64,000 nucleotides of DNA from Stictocephala bisonia (GCA_035578905.1 JAQJVL010000417.1:186001-250000); one strand, 5' to 3'; numbered from the stretch's first letter, positions 11,625 through 24,960 are shown. The notes: generated by a model not told the origin, from the sequence alone. Made by a program: numbers and translations.

Positions 11625-13152
11625 CTCTACTACTCATATACAATTATCACTCATTATAACATTGAGTTAAAAATCCTTTCTATAAAAATATTTCTGAACC
11701 CAGAGCCAAAAATAAGTTACACTTATATAATAGCAAATTCCTCACAATTATAAACTATAGGAAATGTAAAGGAAAAAGGAATACATCGAAATTAAAAAAA
11801 TAAGATATTTTTTTAAAACATCTCCTATTTTAATTTTGGATTTGAAAATTGGAATTTGCCATTTTATTATTTTTTTAAAGTAACATTCACAGAACAAGCA
11901 AAGAAGAAAAAACGTAAAGTAACATTTATCATAAATTATGTAGGAAAATAAAATGTCTTTACAAATAAATAATAAATAGTTTATAAATTATATAAAAACG
12001 AGGTTAATGCATTAAATCTTGTGGTAACATTTAACTCAGTGATTTTTAACAGACCTTATTTCTTACGAGAAAATTTAAGTTAATGAATCCTTTCCTTTTT
12101 TAAAATCGTTTTCTTTCTTTCTTTGGCTATTTTTCTTCGTTGTTACATTTAAAATGCAATAGGCCTATTATGAAATTTCCATGTCTTCTTTTACATTAAA
12201 TCCTGTTGTAAAAACTGGAATACAGTTAAATTGAGCATTTTCTTTGATTTAAATCTGAACACATGTAAAATCAAGAGGACCAAGAAACTTGAATTAATTT
12301 AAGATAAAAACTGTAGTTATTTTATTATTAATTATCTGGAACTGCAGCCCAACAAATTAACGGAACCAACGGTAAGAATGCACAGTTTTATTTGATTTAT
12401 ACAATACCTTTAAAATAAAACTAAAATGTTGCTTTGTTTTTAGTTGCGTTTATATTTATGTTCTTCTTAGGAACTTATGTGATTGCTTTTAGGGTTCTTG
12501 CCCTAAATACTTACTAAGTCTACTTACTGGAGTCTCCAGGCTGTACGCCATCTAGAGACAGCTGATTGAGGAACTAATTCACTGTAGCATTTTTAGAAAT
12601 GAATATTAAACTAGCAAAATCATTGACATATCTTCAAAATTAATATAATTCTAAATTTGATCTAAAATCTGGACAAAATACCTTTATCACTCAATAAGTT
12701 GTATAAAGTGCTTGAATAAAAAAATTCATTAACAAATTAAATATTTGTTCAATTGTAGGAACTACATAAACACTTTTTTACACGCACAGAAAAAAATCTG
12801 TGACAACATATTTATGCTATTAATTGCGATATTGGTACTTATTTTGAAATGTTCAGAAACAGTACACAAAATGTCCTCAATTATAAAGAAAAATCTATTG
12901 GCGTGATTCTATTTGAAAACTTAAACTACAAAAAAGGATATAATTAGTTATTTCCTAGTTATAGCATGAATATGAAATTATGCTATAACTAGGCCAAATG
13001 AAATTATACCAAAACATCATAATCCAAATATTTTGATGATTTGGAAATTAATTGTTTTCAAGGTGGAAAAAAATTAACTTTGTTTATATCACAATATGGT
13101 GGTTGCAGGGAGTTAAATCATTTATAACAAAGAAAGGTTATGTATAAAATAT
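11625..13152. other. Intergenic DNA downstream of the cuticular gene
   Basis: AT-rich; no gene or repeat family identified. Confidence 0.6.
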
Positions 13153-13158
13153 TTTAAT
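13153..13158 (-). promoter_or_regulatory. Candidate poly(A) signal (ATTAAA) of the cuticular protein gene
   Basis: ATTAAA on the minus strand about 140 bp after the stop codon. It is the nearest recognisable signal; no AATAAA was seen between it and the stop. The DNA is AT-rich, so a chance match is possible. Confidence 0.35.
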
Positions 13159-13297
13159 TAGTGACAGTATAATTAATAAGTACCACAATCATTAAATAAG
13201 TTAATGCGAGGTTGAAGTTGGCTTAGACAATACTGATACCAAGTCAATATTTCACACTGTTACAATTTGATAACCTAAGGTCGTTTGTTCACGAGGT

Positions 13298-15821
13298 CTA
13301 GTGAGTGTGGGCACGTTCGTGGATGGGAGCGGGGGCACGGTAGGCGTAGCTGTGAGCTACGGGGGCGTGAACGCCGTAGGCAACAGCGCGAGCGGGGGCG
13401 ACAGCCACAGCGGGAGCTGGGACAGCGGCGTAGGCCACAGCGGGAGCGGCAGCTACAGCTGGAGCGGCGTAGGCCACAGCGGGAGCAGGGGCGACAGGGA
13501 CAGCTGGAGCGGGGGCAGCGGCATAAGCCACAGCGGGGGCGGGGGCGACAGGAGCAGCGACTACAGCAGGGCCTTGGACGACGGGAGTGCGGACCTCGAC
13601 CTCACTGACCACGGGGGTGTGGACGGGAACGTCATAAGGCACCTTCTGCACGCTGACTTCGGGTTCGACCTGAGTGACCTGAGGGACAACAGTCTCGACA
13701 GCACGGGCGGGGGCCAGGACAGGGGTCTGGGAGACGGTCTGAGCGGGGGTAGCCAGAGCACCAAGGTCAGGCTTCACAACAGTGGAGGTGTAGCCTGTCA
13801 CCACGGGGGTCTGGGCGTAATGTACGGTCTTGGAGATGGCTACTGCGGGAGCAGGGGCAGGGGCGTAAGCCACAGCGGGGGCTGGTGCAGGAGCGTAGGC
13901 TACGGCAGGAGCGGGAGCAGCGGCGTAGGCTACAGCAGGGGCAGGAGCAGCAGCGTAGGCTACAGCGGGAGCAGGGGCAGGAGCGTAGGCTACAGGGGCA
14001 GGTACGGCTACAGCTGGAGCGACGGGGGCAGGGTAGGCCACGGCGGGGGCGGCGTAGACCCTGGCCTCAGGAAGAGGGGCAGTGGCGGCAGGGAAGACCG
14101 CTGAAGGCCTGGCGGCCGACAGAGCGAGGAGAGCAGACAACACCACCTGAAGAGAAAAAAGAATGTAATATTATTGACGTTAAAAAAGAAATACAATATC
14201 GAATTGTGAAGACCCAGGCATTAAAGTCACCAGTGTAGAACGCTCTGATATTATCATAATTACATAGGCCTTGTTAATTTCTTCTTTGTTTTTGATCTAG
14301 TATTTATTGTATTGATTTAGTACTAAGTAAATAACCTATCAATAAAAGAATATGTGATAAGTCTTATTCGGTTACATCAATGAATAGAACACAAGTCTTT
14401 TTATTTGGAATTGTAAAGGTGTTAGGAATCTTAACATAACAATATTGCACTATACTGCGTTATGTTGACTCGGCTTGGTAATACAACATGGAAAAATGAT
14501 AAAACAAAACTAATTATATCATTAATTAGAAGGCTGACAAGTTTAATAATTACAAATTTATAACATTTCATTATTTTTTATTCTATCTACACCAAAGTCA
14601 TTTTTTATTTACTTAGTCTAAATTTTTAGTGAACCTCCCAAAATTTGATCCCGTGGCCCTCAGATTTGACCAAAATTTGATCCCTGCATATGAAGCAGAA
14701 GTGGTCTTTTAGAATATAATCAGCTGTTTAGTTCGTCATTAGTCTTACTACTATCTGCCATATAATAATTAAAACACATAGGCCTAACATGAACAACTTT
14801 GTGCTTGATGATGGGCCATGGAGTTGCACAGATTTACAATTAGAAGCATTTAACACTTAAAATACTTATTACTTTATGTAAATAACGAGTTCGGACACTT
14901 CATTAAGTAGTGTATCAATTAACCCAACATATTGTATCTTCCTTTGTACAATATGAATTTAAAATGTAATATTAATTATTTTATATACATTTAATTACAC
15001 AAAATATAAACAAAGGTTTAATGGCTAAATTATAAAATATTCTTAACAATTTGTATTATCTGTAGTCATTTTTATTTGAAGGCCTAATGTAGTCTAAATA
15101 TTAAATAAATAAAAACCTTTTACAGTAAAATTAATACATATGGCAGTATATAAGCAATAACTTGATGTAAACAATAGTTAACCATATTTCATACAGCATT
15201 TACTTCCTTTATTAAAATAAAATAATTATTCAACAACAGCAGGAACAAATTTTTAAATAAATTTTTGATCTTCAAATACATATATAAATAATTTCGTTAC
15301 AAATTATTCTATTTTAATTGTTAGATTTTAGGGTTAATAACAAATCTTAACAGGAATATTAGACTTCTATGTTATATTTTGTTTATTTTTTTCAGTTGTA
15401 ATAATTTAGTAACTTGATTCTATTATTAGGCTATACGTTGAGTAAGTATGAGCTTTATATATTCCGTCTATAGCCAAGTGTTTTGTGCTATTATAATAAT
15501 AGTTTGTCTTTTTTCAAGATAAAACTTATTTCTCCTGTATGTAGCTGATCGTGCATATATTGTTTTGTCTACCCATCTATGTATTGTTATCGAATTATAC
15601 ACGTTTGCATTATAAATGAAACAAACAGCAATCTATTGGGAAAAAACAAAGGAAGAAATTTTTCATAAAAAAAATAATAAAATAACATTTTGTGAAAATT
15701 CACGAAAGTATATTTATATAATTTATTTAAAAATTATAATAAAAAAGATAAGAAAACAGAGTTTAAATATACTCAAATGTAGACAAATAGAAATACAGTA
15801 TACACTTACCAGCTTGTACAT
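13298..15821 (-). CDS. Ala/Pro/Val-rich cuticular protein, two exons (join 13298-14146, 15810-15821)
   Basis: Predicted secreted structural protein of the insect cuticle. Exon 1 codes only MYKL; exon 2 continues in phase 0 as VVLSALLALSAA, giving a signal peptide (residues 1-16) before RPSA. The spliced product is 286 residues. Residues about 34-107 are AVAYAAAPAP-type decapeptide repeats. A non-repeat core (about 108-195) includes ISKTVHYAQ and PVVTGYTSTVVKPDLGA. A second AAPAV block covers about 196-255, and the tail ends HERAHTH. This matches the low-complexity CPLCP / 'cuticle protein 16.5-like' families, which lack the chitin-binding RR consensus; the family call is from memory. A 12-nt coding first exon followed by a phase-0 intron is usual for such genes. 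Exon 2 is a GC-rich island in AT-rich DNA, and its 30-bp repeats keep other frames open as shadows. The stop is TAG at 13298-13300. Confidence 0.9.
14147..15809 (-). other. Intron of the cuticular protein gene
   Basis: GT/AG intron in phase 0 (donor GTAAGTG, acceptor ending TCAG). It is AT-rich. I see no recognisable repeat family or other coding sequence in it. Confidence 0.85.
15810..15821 (-). CDS. Coding exon 1 (microexon) of the cuticular protein gene
   Basis: ATG TAC AAG CTG on the minus strand, followed at once by the donor GTAAGTG (15809-15803). The intron is 14147-15809 (1663 bp) and ends TCAG before GTGGTG of exon 2. This start is chosen because exon 2 has no upstream ATG in frame and begins exactly at a splice acceptor, and joining the two gives a classic insect signal peptide. 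Confidence 0.88.
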
Positions 15822-15876
15822 GTTGAGCAGGTCTGTGTGTCCAATGACTGTGTACCAGTGGGGCGGAGTGGCTAGG

Positions 15877-15884
15877 TATATATA
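15877..15884 (-). promoter_or_regulatory. TATA box of the cuticular protein gene
   Basis: TATATATA on the minus strand, 56 bp upstream of the ATG. The sequence TCATTG at 15847-15842, about 35-40 bp downstream, is a plausible initiator. The spacing fits a TATA-driven insect promoter with a short 5' UTR. Confidence 0.6.
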
Positions 15885-16151
15885 GCGAGCCAGGGCGTGG
15901 CACCTTGACCTTGCACAGAACATCCTGGCCGCCTCGCCAAGGGATACTCAAGTAAACAAAACTACTCAAAATCATAAAATTTGGAATATTGGAGAAAAAA
16001 AACGATAATTAATTTTTCTATCTAAGAATTCATAATACAAACGAAAAATGCACACTACAAATTGATTTTAATGAGATTTTATCTTATGAGATTTTTAATG
16101 AAAATGAGTAGCGTAAAACAATTTTTTTGGGAAGGAAATGATTTTTGTAAC
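15885..16151. other. Region upstream of the cuticular gene promoter
   Basis: Short intergenic stretch between the TATA box and the TTAA MITE; only nearby upstream region available for regulation. No specific site recognised. Confidence 0.5.
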
Positions 16152-16155
16152 TTAA

Positions 16156-17411
16156 CCGTTTCCCTGGAAAGTCGATAGCCCTAGTGTTACTGTCTGTGGA
16201 CTAAACCATGTCGTTATATCTCAACTCTACAGTTCGTGTTTGTTATTATGAGGAGTTATACATAGTTAGGCTCACCATACATTTATTTTCCCAGTGAAAT
16301 ACGGACACCAGAATGATATACTTGTGAGATGGTGGGAGGGGGGTGGTCTTATGAATTTTATTATATGTGATTCAGGTTTTTATTGTGGAAAATAATTCAC
16401 GACAGTGATAAATACGTGTAATATTAATATTATAACTATATTTTAATTTAAGATACACAATAAAACAATACCAACAGTTATTTTTTAAAAGTCATAACGT
16501 TTTTAAAACGTTTAATTTAACTGGGCAGAATTCAATAAATTGTCAGAATTGTTCTGGCATCTCTTGTGCTAGTTGCACTAGTACTGCCTGAGGGCTGAAA
16601 ATAGTAAAATGTTTCTGAAGATATTAATTTTTAAAATAATACATGACATGTCATTGTTAACTTTGATGCTCAGAACAGCTTTGCCCTTCTCCACTGACAG
16701 TCTAATTTTATCGGGTGTTCACACATTTTAGATTAGAATAAAACTCGTTCAACTGGTACTGAAGGACTGAGTAGAGAAAGAGCAAACTCCAACACTCTTT
16801 CAATATTTTCACACTTATTTTCGGCCAATTTCAAGAGTAGAAAAACATCTTTTTTAAGGGGTAGGAAGTGTATGTTATTATAATAATAGAGCATAGTATG
16901 TGAGGCATTACATAACCTCTCACGAGTGTCGATTGTAGATTGTCCAAAGTAATACATGTTTGTATTTTTTACAATATTAAATGTTTAAAATGTTCTATTA
17001 ATATTAAAATATGTTTAATATTAATAGAATGAAAAATACGGACATTTACCCGATTTTTTCTTTGTACGGTACGAACACGTACATTGAATGTAAAATACAA
17101 ACTGTCCGTACAAAATATGGTCGTATGGAAACCCTATACATAGTGAAAACTGTTATTGGTCTATTTTATTTAATATTATGAGTTTTCAACTTAAAACCGT
17201 AAAGAATGACATTTTCAATTTCATATTTAAATGGTAAAATATACAAATCTGTTTAATTTTTTACGAAAATCGACATTGGTCCATTAGGATAGTTATTTGG
17301 TCCGTCTATAAAATTACATACAAAGTGTTACTATACCATAGTTATTACGGCCCGAATACTTGAAATAGAAAGCCATGGTCCTGGCGTTTTCAGTGAAACG
17401 AAACAGCTCTC
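16156..17411. mobile_element. TTAA MITE (family T), long copy
   Basis: 1256 bp between TTAA at 16152-16155 and 17412-17415. The left end CCGTTTCCCTGGAAAGTCGA and the complement of the right end, GAGAGCTGTTTCGTTTCACT, match the ends of the shorter copy 33448-33838. Internal motifs such as TTCGTGTTTGTTATTATG are shared. No transposase frame was found. The TTAA target suggests a piggyBac-type source. Confidence 0.65.
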
Positions 17412-18108
17412 TTAATTTATTTTCATATGACATGAAATGAAAAACATCCTTATTTTTTAAGGCCATAGGACTAGGTAGAACCACCGAATCATAATTAAAA
17501 TTAACAATATTATTGAATCAATAATATAACCACGTTACTATTCACACAAAATAAAATCATTTACTTACAATTAATCACAAAACAAAAGACTTAATAAAAC
17601 AAATTAAAATGTCTATGATAAATCATAACTAACCATAATAAATCTTGATAAAAAACAAATTATTTTGAAACAATCATCCGCTATTCATTCATACTTGCCG
17701 CAAACAAAGATACCTCTCAGCTAGTCCTCCTTGGCTATATAAAAGTTATGATGAAGTTTTCAAAATGTTTGTATGAAGTGCCTAAACGATTCTCATATGA
17801 TATTTTATTTAAAGAAGGTTCTGCTTGTCCATACCATAGTCATATGACGTGCTAGTTTTCGTTCATTATCCAATTACCGACATATATGTTATCAACGTTT
17901 GAGGTAACCCTTTTTATACTGTTATTGTACTTTATCTACCATTATTGTTGATTTATGATTTTTTAGTTTGTACGTATTCTTTATTGGAGCTACCTTAAGA
18001 CAGCTGATTTCATATACAGTACACTAAATAAATAAAACTTCAAATTAATAGGAATATATTGAAAATGAATGGCTTTTTATTACTAAACAAACAATGATAT
18101 ATCCACAT

Positions 18109-18112
<4 letters not shown>

Positions 18113-18157
<45 letters not shown>
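18113..18157. repeat. (TA)n microsatellite
   Basis: Uninterrupted TA run of about 45 bp. No Penelope coding remnant is visible beside it, unlike the runs at 10.9 and 47.7 kb. Confidence 0.95.
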
Positions 18158-18163
<6 letters not shown>

Positions 18164-19039
18164 GTAGATATCATGAGTGTTTCTATAATTTATTTAATTA
18201 TTCTTAAATTTTTTCATAAAATTTTAAATTGTACAATAAATTAAATTTTTTGCAAAGTTATGCTGTTATACTGTACTATTAAGTGTTATTTGAATTTTAT
18301 TTTTAATGCTACAAAACAGAAAAATCCAAAGTATAAGTACAAAAAATAAATAAATAAAACATTGTTTTATAGTGAAATAACAATGTTATATCACTGTTTG
18401 TTTCAATTATAATGAAAAAAGTATATAATTTGATAACGATACATTGATGCATAGACAAAATTATACATGCACGAATCAGCTACATAAAGGAGAGGTACAT
18501 TTTGTCTTTAAAGTACAAATACAAAGTAGCATTAAATTAATTTACAATAAATATAAGTGGAACAAGTGTTTATGGCCGATTAATCAACAATTCATAAGTC
18601 CTAATCTTGCTTTATGAATTGTCACTTGAAAACAATAATCATAAAAAATAATATAAATAGAAACATATCAAGACAGTGTAACAACAAGATTAATAAAGTA
18701 GTAGAATATATATTAATAACAATGTAACAATAGGTTAACGAAAATAATAACAACAACAACGGCAAAAACTAAAAAAACATATCCAAATATAATAAAAAAG
18801 GACAACAAATGTTAATTAAATAAGTAATAAATAATGAAAGGACAAGGCAATAAAAATAAAATTTTATATTATGAAATTAGATTTAAATTGTTTTATATAT
18901 ATGTGACATTAATTTTCTGAAAATTTTATAATTTATAGGTTTGAAAATTTCTAAATTATTTATTAAAAAAAATTCTTTACTGAATAATGGTATTTTGATT
19001 TTTCAGTTGAACTGCAATTTTAACAATGTCACTTATATG

Positions 19040-19082
19040 TTTTGTGTTCGTTTGATAAATAAAGATTTTTTATTATTATTAC
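19040..19082 (+). repeat. Probable 3' end of a non-LTR retroelement
   Basis: GATAAATAAAGATTTTTTAT followed by a short (TTA) tail, a form common at the 3' ends of CR1/Jockey-group elements. No coding part is recognisable upstream. Confidence 0.3.
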
Positions 19083-19448
19083 TATACAAAGGGTAAATGC
19101 CGTATCTTAATAAGCGAATACAAATTGTTGAACACTAGGTATTTTCAGGATGCAATTGATCTAAAAATGTTCGCTGTAATTATAGATTAAACTGATCTTT
19201 CAACCATGAATCCGGCTTACGCCTTGGACTTCCAAATGTAAGTAATTTCATGTATACGAGAAAAATTATGGGATTACTTCTATAATGTAGTATATATCTA
19301 TCAAGAAAAAAATGGTAGGCCTAATTTAAATTCATTGATAGGAAACGTTGAATATATATATATATAGAAAACATAATATAAGAGTATTGAACTATTTTAA
19401 CCAGTTTAAGGACATAATAGATTCTTGATTACGTGTTGGTAGAAATGC

Positions 19449-19640
19449 AATGCAAGTGAACGTCACACAACACAAATATAGTATCGTATAAATAACATGT
19501 GTACAAATATTCTTCATGAATCCCTCTGGTCTGAGAATATAAACACGGTTTACCGAAACCGATCACCGAAATATTCAAACTTTCTGTACTTATACTGTAG
19601 CATATTTGTGTTGTGTGACGTTCACTTGAACTGAAAGGAT
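19449..19640. mobile_element. PAL family, copy 2 (diverged, tail missing)
   Basis: Inverted ends CAAGTGAACGTCACACAACA and its complement, enclosing the shared core GAATCCCTCTGGTCTGAG and a degraded GTTTACCGAAACCGATCACC. It is shorter than copies 1 and 3 and lacks the 3' tail; I could not define a target duplication. Confidence 0.7.
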
Positions 19641-20159
19641 TAATATATCTTATTAATCAGTAGTCGGGTAAGGTCGAACAAACTGCCAACTGAATGAGCC
19701 TGAAAATAAGTTCTCTTTATTTGCTAAAGAAATTAATTAAAAGCTAATAATAGAACAATAAGGAATCTTTTATTAAGTGTTCTCATACCCAAAACAAAAT
19801 AGACGTCCTGACAAAGTATAACTATGGTGAACTGTGGTTATTCAGAATCTATTTTTATCTTATAGCTACAGATGAAAAATTACAGAAATGAATCTAAAAT
19901 TTCTGCTGTTTTGAAGTAAATTTAACTAAAAAGGAACATGGATTTTTTGGTTATCTTGCTACAACATTAGTTACTCAGTTAAAATTAGTAGTTCTAGTTG
20001 AAATCATTAATTTATTGAACATATTAGTAAGGTTACCGGATATTTAACTTTCCAATATGCCCGAGTTGTGTGAACTGTTTATAATATTAATACATCAAAT
20101 CATAAATATTTTTGAATTTGTATTAAAATAACATCTTGATCACTGTGACAATTTGAACT

Positions 20160-20560
20160 AAACCTGAGTAATTTTCGTTCTTTTTCTCCGACATGCGTTA
20201 GCACAGAGAAAGTATTGTGATCGTCCAAAAAAATCATTTTACGAGTTGGTTTAAAAATTCATTTTAGGGTCCATTTTTGACCCGATATATCCAGAGTATA
20301 TTTTATATATTTTTAAAAATTTTTTTTTATTTTTAAGGGCAAAAAACATTCAATTATGGAATTTTCTCAAAAACAACTCAAACTATTATGATTAAATTTT
20401 CAAGATAGGTGTGAATTACAATTTAAAACACTTTAGTTATAACTTAACACGACTAGTTTTTTAGTTAAGGCAAAAAACGATATTTGAGAATCAAACTGGT
20501 CATTTTGAAAGTTTTGATTCTTTAGTGTTTAATATTGGAGAACGTCTTATATCACCTAAA
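20160..20560. repeat. Dispersed repeat E, copy 2
   Basis: Same orientation and block order as 2870-3710 (TTTTAGGGTCC, GGCAAAAAACAT, GAGAATCAAACTGGTCATTT) without the PAL insertion. A head fragment of the ~430-bp repeat D, minus strand, follows at about 20565-20630. Confidence 0.6.
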
Positions 20561-21347
20561 ATTGCCTTAACACTTTGTTCCTAAATAGCTGGGTTACAGC
20601 ACTGCGCTTCTAGTTCTGACAGTGACTTAACAACCAATAAGTAAATAACCTAAGCTTCTATTTTTTTTAAATTCAAGATTTAGATAGGGATTTTAAGCAA
20701 AAGATTTAGTACAGTTTACCGTTTAAGGAAAAATTAACCAAATGCACCGAAAGTTCTATCTTTTACATATATATTTTTTTCATTTCCTTTTAGTAGTAAT
20801 TTTAAGCTGTGATCGTATTTAATTTTGTGACTCATTTTGGGCTTACTTTAAGCCACATAAAAATATATACCTATTTATTGATATGTTAAAGTTCACTACA
20901 CCAAACTATTTGAAGAAAAAATAAACATATAAAAGTGAATAATACGATAGTACGCTATGGTGAAAATTTTTAATTTAAATGGATTTACAGGCTCTTTATC
21001 GCCCTTGGAAATGTTGAGCTTTGATGAGAAATAAAAATATAAAGTAAAGACAACGTGATGAGCCTAGGACGAGTTGAAGAACCTGTTTGAAAGATTAGGT
21101 GCATGTTTAATATTTAAATCCTCCTCAGAATGGGCAATATAATGGTATCCATGATAACTACAGTATGTGACAGTATGATAATATATCTAGTTTTAAAACA
21201 GTAGGAACATTATGATAATAGTTCAACGTCTTCAAAAAGCTGGATTACAATACTACACTGTGTAGTAGTTTATGCTAAATAGTTCTAATCTATATTTTGA
21301 TTTAATGACATTTCATGTTCAGGAAGTCAGATGCTGAGACTGCGAAG

Positions 21348-22098
21348 TAGGGCTGGGAACGATATATCGATAAATGTGTTTCGATATACTGATGTATTAG
21401 TTTCGATATTTTCTTTTGATAATATCGACCATATCGATATTTTCTTTTGATAATATCGACCATATCGATATTTTCTTTTGATAATATCGACCATATCGAT
21501 ATTTTGTTTTCATATAATATATCACTAAATATTGACGATATTCTCCCTCTTCAAAATCATCACGATTCGAATAACACGTTTAAATTGCCTCTTATGCGTA
21601 CAAAACATGCATTGAAATAATAAAGTAACTTTATTCAGTTTTTACATGAGGTGAACATACTGACACTAAAGCGTAGTTTATTGTAGACCAGTGGGTGGAA
21701 GCTTAGTGTTTATAAGAAGCCTAATGGCATTTTAAAATGTTAAAAACAAAAATAACAATGTTATTACGTTATGTTTTTTAATAATTAACAAAACAATTAA
21801 AGGTATAATTATTCTTATTTCAAAATTTTTCATTCAACCCCACAGACCACAACTTGTTTCGAGTAGATAAAAAAAATCATTTTTACATTCAGTAGGATGT
21901 AATAGTGACAGAAGAGCATGAGTATATATTTGTTCACGACATTAGAATTAGTGAATAATTTAAAACTGATAAATCAACTACAATTCGATATATCGTTTAC
22001 CCGATATATTGATATTTTTCTTTCGATAGTGTTATTAGATCACAATTATATTTGGTTTACGATATATCGATAATTCGCAAAAATATTTGCTATCCCTA
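21348..22098. mobile_element. hAT-type MITE (family Hat), copy 1
   Basis: 751 bp with an exact 8-bp duplication CTGCGAAG (21340-21347, 22099-22106). Ends are TAGGGCTGGGAACGATATAT and the complement TAGGGATAGCAAATATTTTT. 8-bp targets and TAGGG-type ends are diagnostic of hAT elements. Both ends are rich in CGATATATCGAT. Three tandem 31-bp units lie at 21405-21497. Non-coding. Confidence 0.85.
21405..21497. repeat. Three 31-bp tandem units inside the hAT MITE
   Basis: Units start GATATTTTCTTTTGATAATA and end CGACCATATC (21405, 21436, 21467). They appear identical, so the duplication is recent. Confidence 0.9.
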
Positions 22099-22875
22099 CT
22101 GCGAAGTGTCTCCTCCAAGGCTAGTAACTGAAACTGGTAACTCCCTCACCCCTCTCATAGAATTGACGACTGTCGATTACTGTGTTTCTGATGTAACGAA
22201 ACACGTTAGTTTAACTATACAAATTTAAATGAGTAATACCGGTAATAATGATAATGTATAACAGTAGAAAAATATTGACCAATTTCACTTTTACTCCTAG
22301 ATTCATAAAATTTAAAAAAAAGTAGAATAACTTTGTTAGTTATAAATGTTGAGTAGCGGCATTTGTACACTACAGCTTAATACAATCGATATGTACAGCT
22401 GAGTATTATATATCGGTGCTTAATATACTGATACAAGTTATACTTATCTTGATAAGGAATTTTTCCGTCTGTAACACAAAACTGAATATCAGACTAGAAG
22501 TAAATGACACGCCTGAGTTATCAAGATGTAGGTTAAGTAAAACTATGAGTTGTCATAAATATGTATGCATTTTTAGAGTTATTATACAATGGCTCTTTGG
22601 CTAGACTGGATGGACAAATATTTTGCAGATATTTTATAAAATTGGTTGGCAAAAAAGCTTTTACTATAGATCAGGCGAGTTTTTCGTGTGTAAAAACAGA
22701 ATAGTATTGAAAGTTTTAAATTTGTTAAATGGCAAACATACTTATTTAAATCAAAGCTACTGATAAGGGGCATTTAATTGACAATGTATATTTGAAATAT
22801 ATGTACTATATATTGTGGAAAGAAAAATAAATCTTGTCTATTGTCTAAACAAATTGAACTTCTAACTTTCCGATT

Positions 22876-22962
22876 TGGCCTTGCACTCTACGAGTACCCA
22901 CGCATGAGACTTAATACCACTTAAGTGCGAGGACTGAGTCATACCAGTGCAAGGCCAAATAC
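22876..22962. repeat. Short inverted repeat
   Basis: TTTGGCCTTGCAC and its complement GTGCAAGGCCAAA face each other about 60 bp apart. No element could be assigned. Confidence 0.5.
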
Positions 22963-22989
22963 AAGATCTTTGTTCTTTCATCTGAATCA

Positions 22990-23184
22990 GTTCTGACACT
23001 CAGTTCTCATTCCTATACAACATCTGAACCTTGACTACCATCCAACATGGATACCCCAGACTTCTCTAGTAGTGTCCTCGTCGATGGCAACCATTGAGCG
23101 GACGCCGTGTTGGTGTTAAGGTGTGGAACCTATCGCCTACAATCTCCCAAACACTTTGTCTCCAAGTGCACCAGCAGTGCCGAC
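22990..23184 (-). mobile_element. Repeat D (SINE-like, ~430 bp family), partial copy
   Basis: Shares ATCTGAACC, CTACCATCCAACATGGA, CCCAGACTTCTCTAGTAGTG and CACTTTGTCTCCAAGT with the other D copies. Confidence 0.7.
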
Positions 23185-24239
23185 TTGAAAAAATATTATT
23201 AGCACTTAAAAAAACATTTTTTCTTAAAACTATTTATTTTGTAACATGAACAGATGATTTCATAAAATCTCTGTTGACTGTAAAATCGTGGTTTGAAAAC
23301 ATGATTCTTGTAAATTCGTTCCTTTACTAACGAAATAGAAAAATTGTTTAAAAACACATTTTGTTCATAGAAATACATCATATAAATAGCGTGAATTACC
23401 ATATTGAATTAGAATTTATAAGCTGACACCGCAGTTGCTTACAAAATTGCAGCTTTCTACTTGCTATTTATGGTTTGAAAAATTTATTTCATGGTAATTA
23501 ATATGGATAGTAACAAGAAACTATCAATCATTATTATATTTAACTAAATAACAAGTGACCTGCTTTAAAAAACATACAAACACTTTCTTTACTAGATGAT
23601 CAACTTTATTTACTAAAAACTAAGGGGCTCTATGAATTTCACACCATTTCTTTCTTACACTTTTTCTTTCGTATTGCACACGAAGTCTCCTAAATATCTG
23701 ATAACTTCAAGTATTTGTCTCATGTTAGTGCCCGGGAAACACGCAGGGGTGCTTCGCTTCTTTGTATTCCTACTCATAGAACTTCAATATTTAATAAATC
23801 GTTTACCGTAAATTCTTGCCGTCTGTGGAATCCCTTCGAGATGGTATGAGGAACATTGATAACTGTCATCGCTTCATGGCGGAGGTATAAGCCTTTCTCC
23901 TGCGGGTCCGATGATAGCCGGTAGTGTTTGGCAAGCATCTGGAGGATACGTATGAATGTGGTTTGTAAGGTTTTTTTTTAGTTCTTATGATTTGCTATTA
24001 AGTTAATAAATGTGTGAATGAGCATGTGTGAGGGTGTAAGTGGAATTTCATAATTTTATTTTTATTTCTAAGTCTGTTAATTCATTTCATACTTGTAATT
24101 ACATATATCATTTCACTATGGTTATTAATATTATTTACTTTAAGATAGTTGATTATTTTTTGTAATATTAGTTATTGTTACTTTTATTCAGTCGTAATTA
24201 CTTTATTTAAAAACAAACTGTTATAATTGTTATTATTTT

Positions 24240-24312
24240 TGTATCAGGTTAAGTAGAAGAAAGGACTTTCTAGTCCCAACTTCGCCTGTTTAAATAAAGA
24301 CGTATTTCATTT
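24240..24312 (+). repeat. Probable 3' end of a non-LTR retroelement
   Basis: GGACTTTCTAGTCCCAACTT, then CGCCTGTTTAAATAAAGACG, ending in a short AT-rich tail. A poly(A) signal right before the end suits a retroelement or gene 3' end; nothing coding was recognised upstream. Confidence 0.3.
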
Positions 24313-24839
24313 CAAACACAAACTATGTGTAGGATACTACGTACAGCTTACTGCTGATAGAGTTAATGGATATAGCAGAGTACCAGAAGTAAAAGAAAGA
24401 AAAAAAAAACGAACTGGTAGAGACCAGGTTTGAATGGGACCGTTACCTGTGAGAGTGACAACTGAGAGGTGACTGGGACCAAGGTCATCTCGTGTACAGC
24501 ACACTGGCTGGATATAGGTGGACGAACTACTCTAAAACAAACTCTACGATAAAGAGTGAAAGGGAATAAAAAACCTCTGTAACTCTTTATTTACACGAGG
24601 TTCAACTCAACCAATCACCAATTTTTTATGCATGTAAAATATCGTACATTTACTACGCATAAAGAGTTTTTAAAATTAACGTAACTTTCAATAAGTATGA
24701 AACGCCTGTCGTGTTCAAGTGCTATTTACTATCCCATCCTACTTATAAAAATAATTTTATTTAATACTCTAAACTAATCATGTAAACGTAGATTCAACTT
24801 TTAAATCATATGTTTATAGATTGTTTAAACATATGATTC

Positions 24840-24960
24840 AAACTACACTCATCCACACTCATCCTACACTCATATCATCATTCATATTCGCCTTAAAATA
24901 CCCACAACGGTGTGTCATCGTCTCATATGTAAGAATGTAAGATTACGACATGCTTTACAA
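24840..24960 (+). repeat. Repeat D, 3' tail fragment
   Basis: ACTACACTCATCC, CATTCATATTCGCCTTAAAA and CGTCTCATATGTAA match the tail of the copy at 44130-44470. Confidence 0.45.

Larger units (their letters stand above)
17416..19448. other. AT-rich DNA, no gene
   Basis: Contains the (TA)n run at 18113 and a probable retroelement end at 19040; otherwise nothing identified. Confidence 0.55.

Noticed and set aside
13301..14104. Plus-strand 267-codon Gly/Ser-rich protein
   Set aside because: It is the antisense shadow of the cuticular exon, which has a signal peptide, splice sites and a TATA box on the minus strand.
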